DNA from: Pelargonium nanum
Lineage: Eukaryota; Streptophyta; Magnoliopsida; Geraniales; Geraniaceae
Assembly (NCBI GenBank): GCA_036897485.1
Contig: JAYMTF010001413.1
Location: forward strand, 1-23,553
Length of the DNA stretch: 23,553 bases
Direction: 5' to 3'
This document shows, piece after piece, positions 9,682-19,361 of this stretch. Position 1 is the first letter of the stretch; each line of letters starts with the position of its first letter. The notes under the pieces were generated by a model. That model was not told the origin of the DNA and did not search any database. It worked only from the letters and a program-made list of their open reading frames with translations. Both the position numbers and the translations under genes were made by a program.

Positions 9682-10428
9682 TCTAATATATATATACTAA
9701 AGAGGAGTCCTATCCCCATTGTATGACAAGTGTCACTCTTAAGTTTTTAATTGAGATCTAATTGAATGACATGTGTCAAATTTCATTATCCAATTTTATG
9801 TCACATGTCATTTCTAATTAAATCATATAATTTGTTAATTAATTTTGGTTATTTATATTCTTAAATCCATTTGAAAATATCTATCTAAAATATAGATGTA
9901 TATCCACTAAAATTTTATTATTAAACATTAATTTAGATAAACATTTTAAATTTGAATATATAAATACTTATATACAATACAAATAATTATCTTAATTTGA
10001 AATAAAAATTAAAAATGTTGCAATATCTAAAATAACATCTCTGTAAATAAAAAAATTTAAAAAAATAGGTGACAACCGTACGATGAAGTTGCTAAAAATA
10101 TTGTGTACAAAGAAGTTTTTGACAATATTTCATAAATATTCATTTATTATTTGACACAGTGAATTTTGGTCAGATTATCATTAATTAGTTCGAAATCGTC
10201 AACTTTATAGATAGTCATAAAAAAGGACAAAATGTAAGTATACAAATGATTTTTCAAGTTTCACATTTTGTTGCGTAATACTATTTCAATTCTATTAATC
10301 TCACTATTGTCACTTTGAGTGTCATTTTTATCTCAAAAGTTGTATGAAATTAAAAGGTGAATGATATTATAAAAGTAGTAAATAGTTGAGCAAAATACAA
10401 TCCCGGGCAAAGCCGGGTAAAAAACTAG
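9682..10428 (+). mobile_element. Non-autonomous Helitron
   Basis: The right end has the Helitron signature: a hairpin CCCGG-GCAAAG-CCGGG (10402-10417), a short A-rich spacer, and the terminal CTAG (10425-10428) directly followed by T. The left end is the TC of TCTAATATATATATAC (9682), preceded by A, which gives the expected insertion between A and T. There are no terminal inverted repeats or target duplication, as is normal for this class. The 747-bp interior is very AT-rich and carries no Rep/helicase frame, so it is non-autonomous. The left boundary could instead be the TC at 9675. Confidence 0.8.
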
Positions 10429-11028
10429 TCTATGAGAAATTTTAAGTGTAAAATTCTGCTAGCAAGACTTCTACAACAACAAACTCTTACTACATGTACT
10501 CAGGTGTTCTTTTGATCCTTGGGTCAACATGACGCATCATGTTCGATTGTTCGCTTATATTTTACTCTAAATATAATGAATATATGAATGATATATTATG
10601 ATGTGAAATAAAATTTTAAATTCTTGTGCTCTATTAATTTTCACATTTCAAATATTGGGAGTAATTATATGCTGTTTAATAACCTTTTTTTTTATTCTGC
10701 TTATAGTATGTATGAACATGTACCATTAATTATATAGAGAGAGCAAAAATGCTAGTCAAATTAATTTTTGTTTACACTAAACTACGAGATATGACACCTC
10801 ATTAAAATGATTTAATTTATATAACCAAACAAATTAATACTAAAAATGAGTAAGGCGCATTAAAAGTTAAAACTCTTTAAATTCAATGAAGCATGATGTT
10901 AACTTTCTTTTCTAGATTCAAAGCATGTTGTTATCTTTCAATTAACTTAATTGAATGAGATTTTTTATTTTGTCGACCAAAATATGTCTATAAGTTAACC
11001 ATAGGTCATAGCTCGTTTATCTTCTACT
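10429..11028. other. AT-rich distal upstream region of the ERF gene
   Basis: There are no open frames of note and no clear repeat. It is probably distal promoter DNA of the ERF gene. Confidence 0.4.
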
Positions 11029-11110
11029 TTGACCTTTGAAAATTTTGACTCTCTATTGATCTCAAATTGAACACATCTCTGATTGTTTGTCAATAGCTAC
11101 CCAGTTGACT
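11029..11110 (+). promoter_or_regulatory. Cluster of three W-box cores upstream of the ERF gene
   Basis: TTGACC at 11029-11034, TTGACT at 11045-11050 and TTGACT at 11105-11110 lie within 82 bp, the last one 16 bp before the TATA box. TTGAC[C/T] is the core bound by WRKY factors, which act in wound and defence responses. Binding here is inferred only from the motifs and their position. Confidence 0.5.
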
Positions 11111-11126
11111 TTCTTCATCTTCAACC

Positions 11127-11134
11127 TATATAAA
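11127..11134 (+). promoter_or_regulatory. TATA box of the ERF gene
   Basis: TATATAAA lies 82 bp before the start codon at 11216. Transcription would begin near 11160 and give a leader of about 55 nt that contains a (CAA)n run just before the ATG. Confidence 0.7.
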
Positions 11135-11215
11135 CCCAATTTTTCCATGCACATTCCATTCCATCTTCATGTTTCCACTTTAATCCACAACAACAACAAC
11201 AACAAAACATCGATC

Positions 11216-11641
11216 ATGAGCAGTTCAGAAGAAAGTGGTGCAAGCTCAAGCTCATCACATTCGGATCAGAACAAGCTGTACCGAGGAGTTCGCCGGAGAA
11301 AATGGGGCAAGTGGGTGTCGGAAATCCGAGTTCCGGGGTCGCAGGAGCGCCTCTGGCTGGGCTCCTACGCCACCCCGGAGGCGGCCGCCGTAGCTCACGA
11401 CATCGCCTCCTACTGTCTCCGAGGGAGGTCGTCGCTGGAAAAGCTCAACTTCCCACTGGTGTTGCCGGCGGGTGTTCGGGACGACATGTCGCCGAACTCG
11501 GTACAGAAGGTGGCGTCGGACGCCGGGATGGCGGTGGATGCTCAGATGGTAGTGGTGAAGAATGAGAAGCTGCCGGACGGAGATCATGTTCCAAGTGGCC
11601 GATCAGGGGACTTGAGCATTTCCATTGATGATTATATGTAA
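11216..11641 (+). CDS. ERF020: AP2/ERF transcription factor, DREB type, ERF020-like
   Basis: This is an intronless gene of 141 residues. The frame is open further upstream, but the first ATG in frame is 11216 and it fits the TATA box. After a Ser-rich N terminus, one AP2 DNA-binding domain spans residues 22-80: [17 protein letters not shown], then [18 protein letters not shown], ending KLNFP. Valine at domain position 14 (V34) is the DREB-type residue; position 19 is also valine (V39) rather than glutamate. The C terminus is short and acidic, ending [10 protein letters not shown] see no EAR repression motif. The small size, the domain and the position between PSB33 and the kinase match Arabidopsis ERF020 (group II, A-5). 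Family members are nuclear regulators of stress and wound genes; the targets here are unknown. Confidence 0.93.
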   Translation: MSSSEESGASSSSSHSDQNKLYRGVRRRKWGKWVSEIRVPGSQERLWLGSYATPEAAAVAHDIASYCLRGRSSLEKLNFPLVLPAGVRDDMSPNSVQKVASDAGMAVDAQMVVVKNEKLPDGDHVPSGRSGDLSISIDDYM

Positions 11642-12539
11642 CGTATAGTAACTATTTGTGTAAGCATCAATGTGAATTCTAGAGGTAACTTAAGAGAAAA
11701 GTATTCGATTTGATAAAAAAACAAAAAAATGATTTATACTTTATTTTTACAAATTTTGTACAAAGGCCTCATGCGTGATTATGGCAAAATTATTGTGATC
11801 GAGTCTAGAAAATGCAAAATATTTTTCATTTTGTACTAGAGATAATGTGTTATTTTTGATAAAATAGAAAAACAAACAAAATTGTTCATGTTACATACAA
11901 TACAATTTGTAAGAGTGGCACGATATGAAGTTTGAACCGGTGTCAGTCGTGCTAGCTTATTACTCAGTCTAACAAAGTCTTCAACTTTGGCTTGCATGGG
12001 GTACAACTCAAACATATGCAAACCGTATAAACTTGATACTTCTTTAGAAAGTCACTAATGCTCTTCACTGGGCGTAACACAAATGTGCATGCTTCTTATG
12101 CCATAATAGTCTTCTCTACATGTTTTGCATCTTTGAAGGTGCACAAGATACAATATTAAATTATTGGCTATCTTTGACCTTAATTGGTACAATGTGTCAA
12201 AGAAACCTGAATATTCATTTGAACTTGTTTGACCTGCCAATTTTTTTTAATTATACAGTTAGTACAACCCGTTTATTGACTCACAATCATCATATCATTG
12301 ATATTATGATTTTTAAGTAAATTTTTGCGCTATTCACGTAAAAGATATGTTTATGCCTGCAACCCGTATTGCCAATTCTATTTGTGATGAGTCACATAAA
12401 ACAAATCAATCAAACAACTAATGCCTAATCTTCTTCATTCAAGCCTGTGTGGCTAAGGATTGAGTTGGTAAAGATCCTATTGAATTGCAACTTGTTCCAT
12501 TAGATTTGGGGCTTGTACAAATCTATATAATTGAGGTAA
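11642..12539. other. ERF 3' region and spacer
   Basis: This includes the ERF 3' UTR and AT-rich spacer. Short open frames on both strands near 11836-12320 overlap each other, have no recognisable content and are left uncalled. Confidence 0.4.
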
Positions 12540-12551
12540 GGTGGGCCCACC
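12540..12551. promoter_or_regulatory. Perfect palindrome GGTGGGCCCACC in the kinase upstream region
   Basis: This 12-bp perfect palindrome contains TGGGCC on both strands, the site II core recognised by TCP factors in many plant housekeeping promoters. An ACGTGG core (G-box/ABRE-like) lies nearby, at about 12580. It is about 1.07 kb before the kinase start codon, so its link to that gene is an inference. Confidence 0.4.
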
Positions 12552-12599
12552 GACGAACACATATGGTTGACATAAATCCTACGTGGCATTCCGCGAAAC

Positions 12600-13621
12600 A
12601 AAACGAACCCACCTAACAACCCAAACAGAACAAACTGCTCCGCACGTCTGCTCTGTTTTCTATGCTTCTCTGTTCTCTTCACTTCCATTGAATATTTTCT
12701 CGAGAAACAAACATACCCAACAACAACAATAACAAATTCTCTGTTTCTAACGATTTGTTTATTATAAAAAAAAGCCAACGCCAGAGAGTGAAAAAGCTCA
12801 ATTAATTAATTTTTCAATATACAGATGATCAATATGTATGACACTAGACACCTATTTGATCCCAAAAAAATCGCTGGTTCTTCGCAATTCTAGGGCTCGA
12901 TATCTATCTCTCAGTTCCAAAAAAAAATACCCATTTTTTTTAATTTTTATTTTTGTCATTGGATCTGTATGTTTTTGGTCTCTTGTACATGAAAACAATA
13001 TATAAAATGTTATGTAACTTTATTTTTAGAGATTTTTAGGTCATTAGTTTTTAAAGAAAAATTAACATTAAAAAAATAATAAGGCAGAAAAAAGTCAGAA
13101 ACCCAGAGAATCCTGTGCATAAGAGAACATTCTAGTAGTTGATTTCTGTTATAATCGGTTATTAGATGTTTTCAGTGCTTAGGATCTCTGGTTTTTTGAG
13201 GTTTTGACTGTCTTATTTTCTTTCCATTTTCTTTTGTTCCTCTTTGGCTTCTCTCAATCAACCCATTTCTTTCCAAATTTCCTACACATTAATTTTATAA
13301 TTTTGGTTTTGAGATTTTGGGTTGATATTTGATTTGATTTTCACATTGAAATTCCAAAACTTTCCAATCTCTCTGTCTCTCCACCTTGAAAAAGCTCAAA
13401 TTTTTAAAGCAAATTTTGAGATTTTGTGTTCTTCAAATCTCTCTCTTTTGATTGTTTTGGTTCTGGGTTTGGCTCATTTTCTTCGGATTGAGAGAACCCA
13501 GATTGTGAAATTGGCCAGAAATGCGAAATGCAAGTAAATTCCATTGGGTTTGTGGTCTCAAGAACAGCAAGTTTTAAGGAGGGTGAGATCTGAGGATCCT
13601 AGGTTGTTCTGAGGTTGGATT
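12600..13621 (+). other. Promoter and 5' leader region of the kinase gene
   Basis: From about 12640 the sequence shows CT-rich and CAACAA-rich stretches typical of plant leaders, and then a long T-rich part. A 5' UTR intron is likely in a leader of this length, but I could not fix its borders. No protein-coding frame here is credible apart from two short upstream open frames close to the main ATG. Confidence 0.4.
13521..13593 (+). promoter_or_regulatory. Two overlapping upstream open reading frames
   Basis: An ATG at 13521 opens an 18-codon frame with stop at 13575-13577. A second ATG at 13528, in another frame, opens 21 codons with stop at 13591-13593. Both lie within 101 nt before the kinase ATG at 13622, so if this part is in the mature leader they should lower or condition translation of the kinase. 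Conservation cannot be judged here. Confidence 0.5.
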
Positions 13622-16600
13622 ATGGGCTGTCTTTGCTCAAAAGAAGCCCCAGAAGACACAATATTCAATCAAAAGGAGCGAAGAAAGGAGCATTTCAATG
13701 ACAATTCAGTGCAATTGGTTGCCCCAAATAGAGGAGGAGATGGGTCTATACAGAAAGGGCCTTTTTCATTGGAAGAGGGAGAGAAGAAAAATGGTGTAAT
13801 TGTGGGGAGAGTGAAGAAAACTAGTAATCAGAAGTTGTCTTCTATATCGTCGATGAGTAGTGCAGATGTCGGGAGTGTTAGGGGGCAGCAGAAGATGTCT
13901 CGGGTTGTTAGTATAATGCATAGCGGTGGAGGGGGAGAGCGCGAAACGGGATGGCCATCTTGGTTGACTTCAGTTGCTGGAGATGCTATCAAAGGGTGGG
14001 TTCCTCGCCAGCCAGAATCTTATGAGAAGTTGGAGAAAGTTAGTCCTTATTCGGCTTCTCACTTTGCTTCCTCCCATTTGTATATTCTCTGCATTTTATG
14101 TGTTCATACCATTTATGCATTCACATACGGGTTATTGATGCATTCACATTCAAGTTTAGTGATCAATATGCAATCTTGTTGTTTCTCGTAGACGTATGAT
14201 AGGGTTTTGCAAAGATTGGATGCTTAGATGTATTTGTTGTAACACTAGGACAGATAAGATTAGGACGAGTTAGATTGAAGATAAGATGGGGGGAAACCGT
14301 TTAAGGTGGTTTGGACGTGGAGGGTAGGGAGATTAGTGACCTTGTAAGGAAAGATGAGACCGGAATTCAATTAGAAGAAACTAAAAGGGTTAGAGGTAGG
14401 CCTAAGTTAGCTTAGCTTAACAGAAGAGGTAGCATTAGATAGGATAAAGCGGTGAAGAAGAACACGAGCTAAAGTGTTCATGTAGCCGATCACAATGTCA
14501 TTTGTGAAGTGGATTGGTTGTTTGCTGTTGTTTCTGCTTATGCTTTTTTGAACTAATTTCTCTCTTCAATTTGGATGTTTTTTCATCTTAATGAGGTGCA
14601 ATTTTGTGATGGATCAAGTTACTGAGAAATAGAAAGTTTAGTTTCTGTACATATCAGTTTAATTTCACTTCATTTGCTTATAAGCATTAAGTTGACTTTC
14701 AAATGGTGTGGTACATATGCAGATTGGGCAAGGAACTTACAGCACTGTATATAGAGCACGAGACCTTCAAACAGGTAAAATTGTTGCAATGAAGAAAGTT
14801 CGGTTTGTGAATATGGATCCAGAAAGCGTGCGTTTTATGGCCAGGGAAATCAATATTTTGCGTAAACTCGACCATCCAAATGTTATGAAGCTTGAGGCTC
14901 TTGTCACTTCCAGCATCTCAAACAATTTGTACCTTGTCTTTGAGTATATGGAACATGACCTTGCAGGCCTTGCAGCAAGACCGGGTGTCAAGTTCACTGA
15001 ACCACAGGTACTTGCAAACTTGTTAGCATTTTACTCGAGTTTGAACCTCCCTTAATTAGTCTTATAAGTGAATCATGTGATGGGTTGCAGATCAAATGTT
15101 TCGTGAAACAACTGCTGAGTGGACTTGAACACTGCCATAAACGAGGTATTCTGCACCGAGACATTAAGGGTTCGAATCTTCTCATTGATGATAATGGAGT
15201 TCTCAAGATTGGAGACTTTGGTCTAGCAACTCTTTATGACCCGGTTAAAAAGAATCCCTTGACTAGTCGTGTTGTTACGCTGTGGTATAGAGCACCCGAG
15301 TTATTGCTTGGTGCTACAGACTACGGGCCTGCTATAGACCTATGGAGTGCTGGTTGCATCCTCGCAGAATTGTTTGCCGGGAAGCCTATTATGCCTGGTA
15401 GAACTGAGGTAATTAAACCCGCCTTCTAATGTAATTAGATTTCTTGCATTTCCTTGTGCTCATCTTATGATATCACGTTAACGATTCTCAGGTGGAGCAA
15501 ATGCATAAAATCTTTAAGCTTTGCGGTTCACCCTCTGAAGGCTTCTGGCGGAGAACAAAATTGCCACTTGCAACTAGTTTCAAACCTCAGCAGCCTTACA
15601 AGCGCCTTCTTGCGGAGACATTTAGAGACTTCCCTACTTCAGCTTTGGCTCTAGTAGATAAACTTCTAGCAATAGAACCAGAAAATCGGGGATCAGCTTC
15701 TTCTGCACTTAAAAGCGAGGTAAGCATGACCTTTCTTTTATAACCCGAAGATTGTAGTTAGCTAAATTGGACCAACTTGTATCATGTCTCTAACGTAGGC
15801 TCTTGGAATTTAGCTTTGAACCTGCTTATATTGCTTTCAGAAGAATCTTGAAATGAAAATTTAGCTGTTGCAATAGAATCACTATTTGATCATAATGAAT
15901 ATCATCTCTAACTTCGAGTTTTCTATCTCAGTTCTTTACGACAGATCCCTTGCCTTGTTCTCCATCAAGTTTACCAAAGTTTCCTCCAAGCAAGGAGTTC
16001 GATGCCAAGCTTCGAGATGAGGAAGCAAGAAGGTTTGTTATTCTCTCTTAGCAAGAAAAATCTATCATATATGTCCATTGTTCTCAAATCAGCAACTGTC
16101 ATTAAAGATTCTTTAACATATAATCTGACATTTATACCCAAAACTATATAAACATATGTGACATTTATTGGTTATCACATTTTCAACATGTCTTTGTGCT
16201 ATGAGTTGAGCTTAGTGGTACGAATTTCAGATGAATCTGCTTATGCATATTTTACATGCGGTCTCTGTTTAAATTTCAGGCGAAGAGCAGAAAGTGTAAG
16301 AGGACGCGGTGCTGAATCTGTTAGAGGGGATACAAGAGATACCAAGGCTATAGCAGAAATAAAGGTTTGTTTAATTTGGGGCATATTGTCTTGTTTGTAA
16401 TGACTCTCATCTTTGTACTTATGACCAACTTGAATATGGCTGGGACAGAATACGAAAGGTGGCAATAAACTCAACCCTCAGGAAGGCTTCACAGTTGAGG
16501 ACCCGAGAGGAGCTACACAAAGTAGTTACTCTCATTCTAAATCAATGGTCCATCCTACTGCAGTCGGACGTTTATGGAGTAAGAAACCGAAACCTTCACA

Positions 16601-17436
16601 AAGACATCACATGCCTCAAGCACTGGCGGCAGCTGAGTTGTCTAGGGCCTCTCTCTCCAGGGACGAAAAAACATCTGGCGCGGTAAGAGATCAATTTTCT
16701 CATCACTCACTAAAGTTACACTTTCATGTTTCATCGTTAAATTCATATGCCGAACCCTTAGATATAAAAGGCGGCTTAGTGCACGAGGCTCTAACTAGTC
16801 TGGGGAGAGTAATTTATGATTGTAGCCTTACTCGTGCTTTTAGTAGAGAGGTTGTTTCTCTGACATAGGTCCGTGACATCAGGGTCACAAGACAACAACA
16901 TTACTGATCCGCTAAGGCTAACCCTCGATTGCCTGACACTTACTGTTACCATAATCACCTTAAAAGATATTAACCTAATTATGTAAATCTCTTGTTTCTT
17001 GGTTCAAAACATCTCCATAGGAGTTAATATACCTATTTATAGCATAGCTTGGTATAGAGATCTCAGCATCTGTTTCATGTTACATTTCCCGCAGTTTCAT
17101 GTAGCATTGAACCATATGCTAGAATGTAAGGTCTTCTTTTCTAGGCCATCCTATTTATTGATAGAGTCATTGTCAAATGTTTATAAATATTTGTACATTG
17201 TCCTAATCTTCTATTCATATATATAGTTTTCGTATCTGGTTTTTTGTACTAAACCAACAAAATTGACATGCCTGGCATGCATGTGGTTTTAGGGATATGT
17301 ATCGAACAAAAGGATACACTACTCTGGACCATTGGTACCTCATGGGGGGAACATGGAAGACATGCTCAAAGAACACGAGAGACAAATTCAGCAGGCTGTT
17401 CGTAAAGCACGCGATGAAAAGGCCAGGGTCAGATGA
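13622..17436 (+). CDS. CDK-like Ser/Thr protein kinase, N-acylated (IBS1/At1g71530 type)
   Basis: Eight exons join without frame break into 603 residues: 13622-14038, 14723-15007, 15091-15408, 15492-15719, 15932-16032, 16280-16364, 16449-16682 and 17293-17436. All introns are GT-AG. The N terminus MGCLCSKE has glycine 2 for myristoylation and cysteines 3 and 5 for palmitoylation, so the protein is probably membrane-attached. The kinase domain spans about residues 134-419. It shows the glycine loop GQGTYSTV (141-148), K163 in VAMKK, helix-C E181, HRDIKGSN (catalytic D258), DFG (D276) and APE (302-304). The VTLWYRAPELLLG segment is CDK-like, close to CDKC/CDK9. The basic tail repeats AESVRG twice and ends with a conserved-looking region HYSGPLVPHGG, then a charged helix. 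Every catalytic residue is present, so an active kinase is expected. Substrates are unknown. Arabidopsis relatives include IBS1 (priming and sterility responses). Confidence 0.94.
14197..14545 (+). mobile_element. RTE-type LINE 3'-end remnant in kinase intron 1
   Basis: Within intron 1 (14039-14722) translated pieces match the conserved C-terminal tail of RTE-clade LINE reverse transcriptases: MLRCICCNTRTDKIR from 14219, then NRLRWFG, then TKRVRGRGRPK near 14380-14410, and finally VHVADHN near 14476-14500 at the usual end of the protein. The pieces fall in different frames and contain stops, so the copy is long dead. Only the last few hundred bases of the element are present, as expected for a 5'-truncated insertion. 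It lies in the sense direction of the kinase gene and is followed by TTG-rich DNA (about 14514-14545) that may be the element's tail. Confidence 0.75.
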
Positions 17437-18088
17437 TTCTAGAACTTTACTTCTAAGCTGCATTGTAGCGAATAGATATTTACACACCGTGAGCGTGCTT
17501 CTGAATATATATTGCCATGGAAGTGTAAACCGAGAGAGAGTTGTTGGATATACTTGTGAGTTTGTTGAGTGAGTGAGATGTATAGGCAACTTGCAAAATA
17601 TTGAAACTGAAAAGAAAACAAAAAAAGAAAAAGAATGTATAGGCAATTTGATGATTATTATGCTGTATGGGAGAAAGATTTGACATGTATAGCACAAAGG
17701 GTTGTTTGGTGGAAGCCACATGATATATGTATGTAAAGAAAATTACGCCGTGAAATACCCATATGTTATATGTTAATTTGATGTACTAACTATTAACATA
17801 CGTATACGATTTATATCTATACATACACTACAGTCATATCAGAAAAAATCACTGTCTTCCCTTGAAGTTTTCTGATACTTTAACTCATTTGTTCTTTGAC
17901 AATATATTCTGTTAGTAGAGAAAATAGAATGACTTGATCATTTGGCCTTGTGGGTGCAATCAGCACAAGTGAAGAAAGGTATATACTCTTAAACTACATT
18001 GTCTTTCTTGCTATATCAATCAATTATATATAACCTCTATTTTTTCCTTCTCATTGTTCATATTTTCGAGTTCTCTAAGTTCCCAAAA
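17437..18088. other. Kinase 3' UTR and upstream region of the next gene
   Basis: The first part should be the kinase 3' UTR. The rest is AT-rich. A TATA-like TATATAAC lies at about 18027-18034, some 55 bp before the next start codon, and could serve the downstream intronless gene. The 168-codon minus-strand frame at 17215-17721 is antisense to the last kinase exon and is not called. Confidence 0.4.
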
Positions 18089-18760
18089 ATGGTTGTGTTC
18101 AAATTAGATTCCAAGAAATATTTTGTTCACTCTTACAATGGTGTCACTTTGGCTGTTCATGAGCTTGAACCTTTCTTTTGTCCTGCAGTGAAAGCAGAAA
18201 ATTGGAGATTCATAGCAAGTGTTGGTGCTGAACTTGAATACGATGAGCTTGAAGTGTTTGATGTAAGTATTCATGGTAAGTCTTTGACAGAATTGGTTCA
18301 AGATCTTAACTTTTCTCGTTTAATAGTGAATCGCGAAGGTTATTGTTTCTTGAACACAAAGGATGTTGTGAATCCCTCATTTGGATTGGGATATTATAGG
18401 ATAAATGATCTATTTGGTTGGACCAAATATGGTGTGTCACCTGTGGTCAGCACAATTTGGAATAGGTGTGACATGAACACTCATAAAGTATGTGTCAATC
18501 TTGTGAAAGAGCAGATCAAGCTCAAGAAACTTGGGAAGCAAGAAAAGAACTTGCGGCGAGAAGTGAATGAACTGAAGGATGAGATGGAGAAGCAGAAGAA
18601 CGAGTTGGATGCAACGACGAAGAAGATGGAGATTGCATTGGAAGATTTGAGTGCAGAGAGAGCATACTCAAAGGATCTTATTTCAGTGGTGAGTACCCTA
18701 AAGGATATGATTCTTGACTTGAAGAAGCATAGTGAGGTTCATGAAGTTGTGGTACTTTAA
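18089..18760 (+). CDS. Unrecognised intronless coiled-coil protein (223 aa)
   Basis: The frame runs without intron from ATG 18089 (context AAAAATGG) to TAA at 18758-18760. It is open further upstream but without another ATG. Residues 1 to about 125 look globular, with a mix of aromatic and hydrophobic residues (for example NREGYCFLNTKD and FGLGYYRINDLFGWTKYG). Residues about 137-216 are a long charged helix with heptad-like spacing (KKLGKQEKNLRREVNELKDE, then a leucine-rich end), so a coiled coil and oligomerisation are likely. There is no signal peptide, zinc finger or known catalytic motif. AATAAA occurs at 18767-18772 just after the stop. I do not recognise the family. The length and balanced codon use argue for a real gene; a lineage-specific gene or a piece of a mobile-element protein are both possible. 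Confidence 0.62.
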   Translation: MVVFKLDSKKYFVHSYNGVTLAVHELEPFFCPAVKAENWRFIASVGAELEYDELEVFDVSIHGKSLTELVQDLNFSRLIVNREGYCFLNTKDVVNPSFGLGYYRINDLFGWTKYGVSPVVSTIWNRCDMNTHKVCVNLVKEQIKLKKLGKQEKNLRREVNELKDEMEKQKNELDATTKKMEIALEDLSAERAYSKDLISVVSTLKDMILDLKKHSEVHEVVVL

Positions 18761-18904
18761 ATGTGTAATAAAATGTTTGTTTTTTTAATGTTGTTGGTAC
18801 TTAATAGTATATATTTCCAGTTGTGTGTTTGTTATGTTTTCAAGTGTTTTCAGTTCATAAAACACTGAATGTAAGCATTGTTCTGTTTTAACATAATATA
18901 TGAA

Positions 18905-19062
18905 TGCTGAATATGAAGATTTGGTTCATGAACTTTACAAGTTTGCTCTAAAATAGTCACTGCTGTCAAATTCTGTCAACTATCAGTAAGTTTTGCTTAC
19001 ATAAACTGAGAGACTAAATTGAAATAGCATTGTTACTTTAGTGACCATTTTGATCAATAACA
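18905..19062. mobile_element. Possible decayed MITE fragment
   Basis: Phrases such as GGTTCATGAACTTTACAAGT and, at the other end, GACTAAATTGAAATAG and GTGACCATTTTGATC resemble the arms of the Mutator-type MITE at 3969-4362 and related plant repeats. The arms are too diverged to pair well and no target duplication is visible, so this is only a tentative call. Confidence 0.3.
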
Positions 19063-19361
19063 CTGTCTAAAACTAAGACAGGTCTTAGCTCACAAACAAG
19101 ACAGTCACATGAATGTATGAACACAAAAAGATGTTCTGAAATGGATACTTGTGTTTGAGAAACAAATAAACTGGAGTAGTCTTATTACATACAAGAACAA
19201 TAAAAGGCAAGGTCTCTGAGGAAAAATCAAAAGAAAGGAAACAAGATCTACACAGCCATCCATCCAGCCAACTCTATATACATATATATCTTGTTTCAAC
19301 TTCCTAGTGTTGGTATTATTATGCAAACACAGCACCTAGTACTTGGTAAACAACTCATTAC

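Noticed and set aside
11255-11587. 110-codon minus-strand frame over the ERF gene
   Set aside because: Antisense shadow of the AP2 domain, whose G+C-rich codons suppress stops.
14039-14191. Continuation of kinase exon 1 to a stop in intron 1, giving a 189-aa protein
   Set aside because: The extension is hydrophobic and unlike the family, while splicing at 14038 joins exactly to the glycine loop in exon 2.
17215-17721. 168-codon minus-strand frame at the end of the kinase gene
   Set aside because: It is antisense to the last kinase exon and UTR, with a Phe/Ser/Tyr-rich translation typical of AT-rich non-coding DNA.
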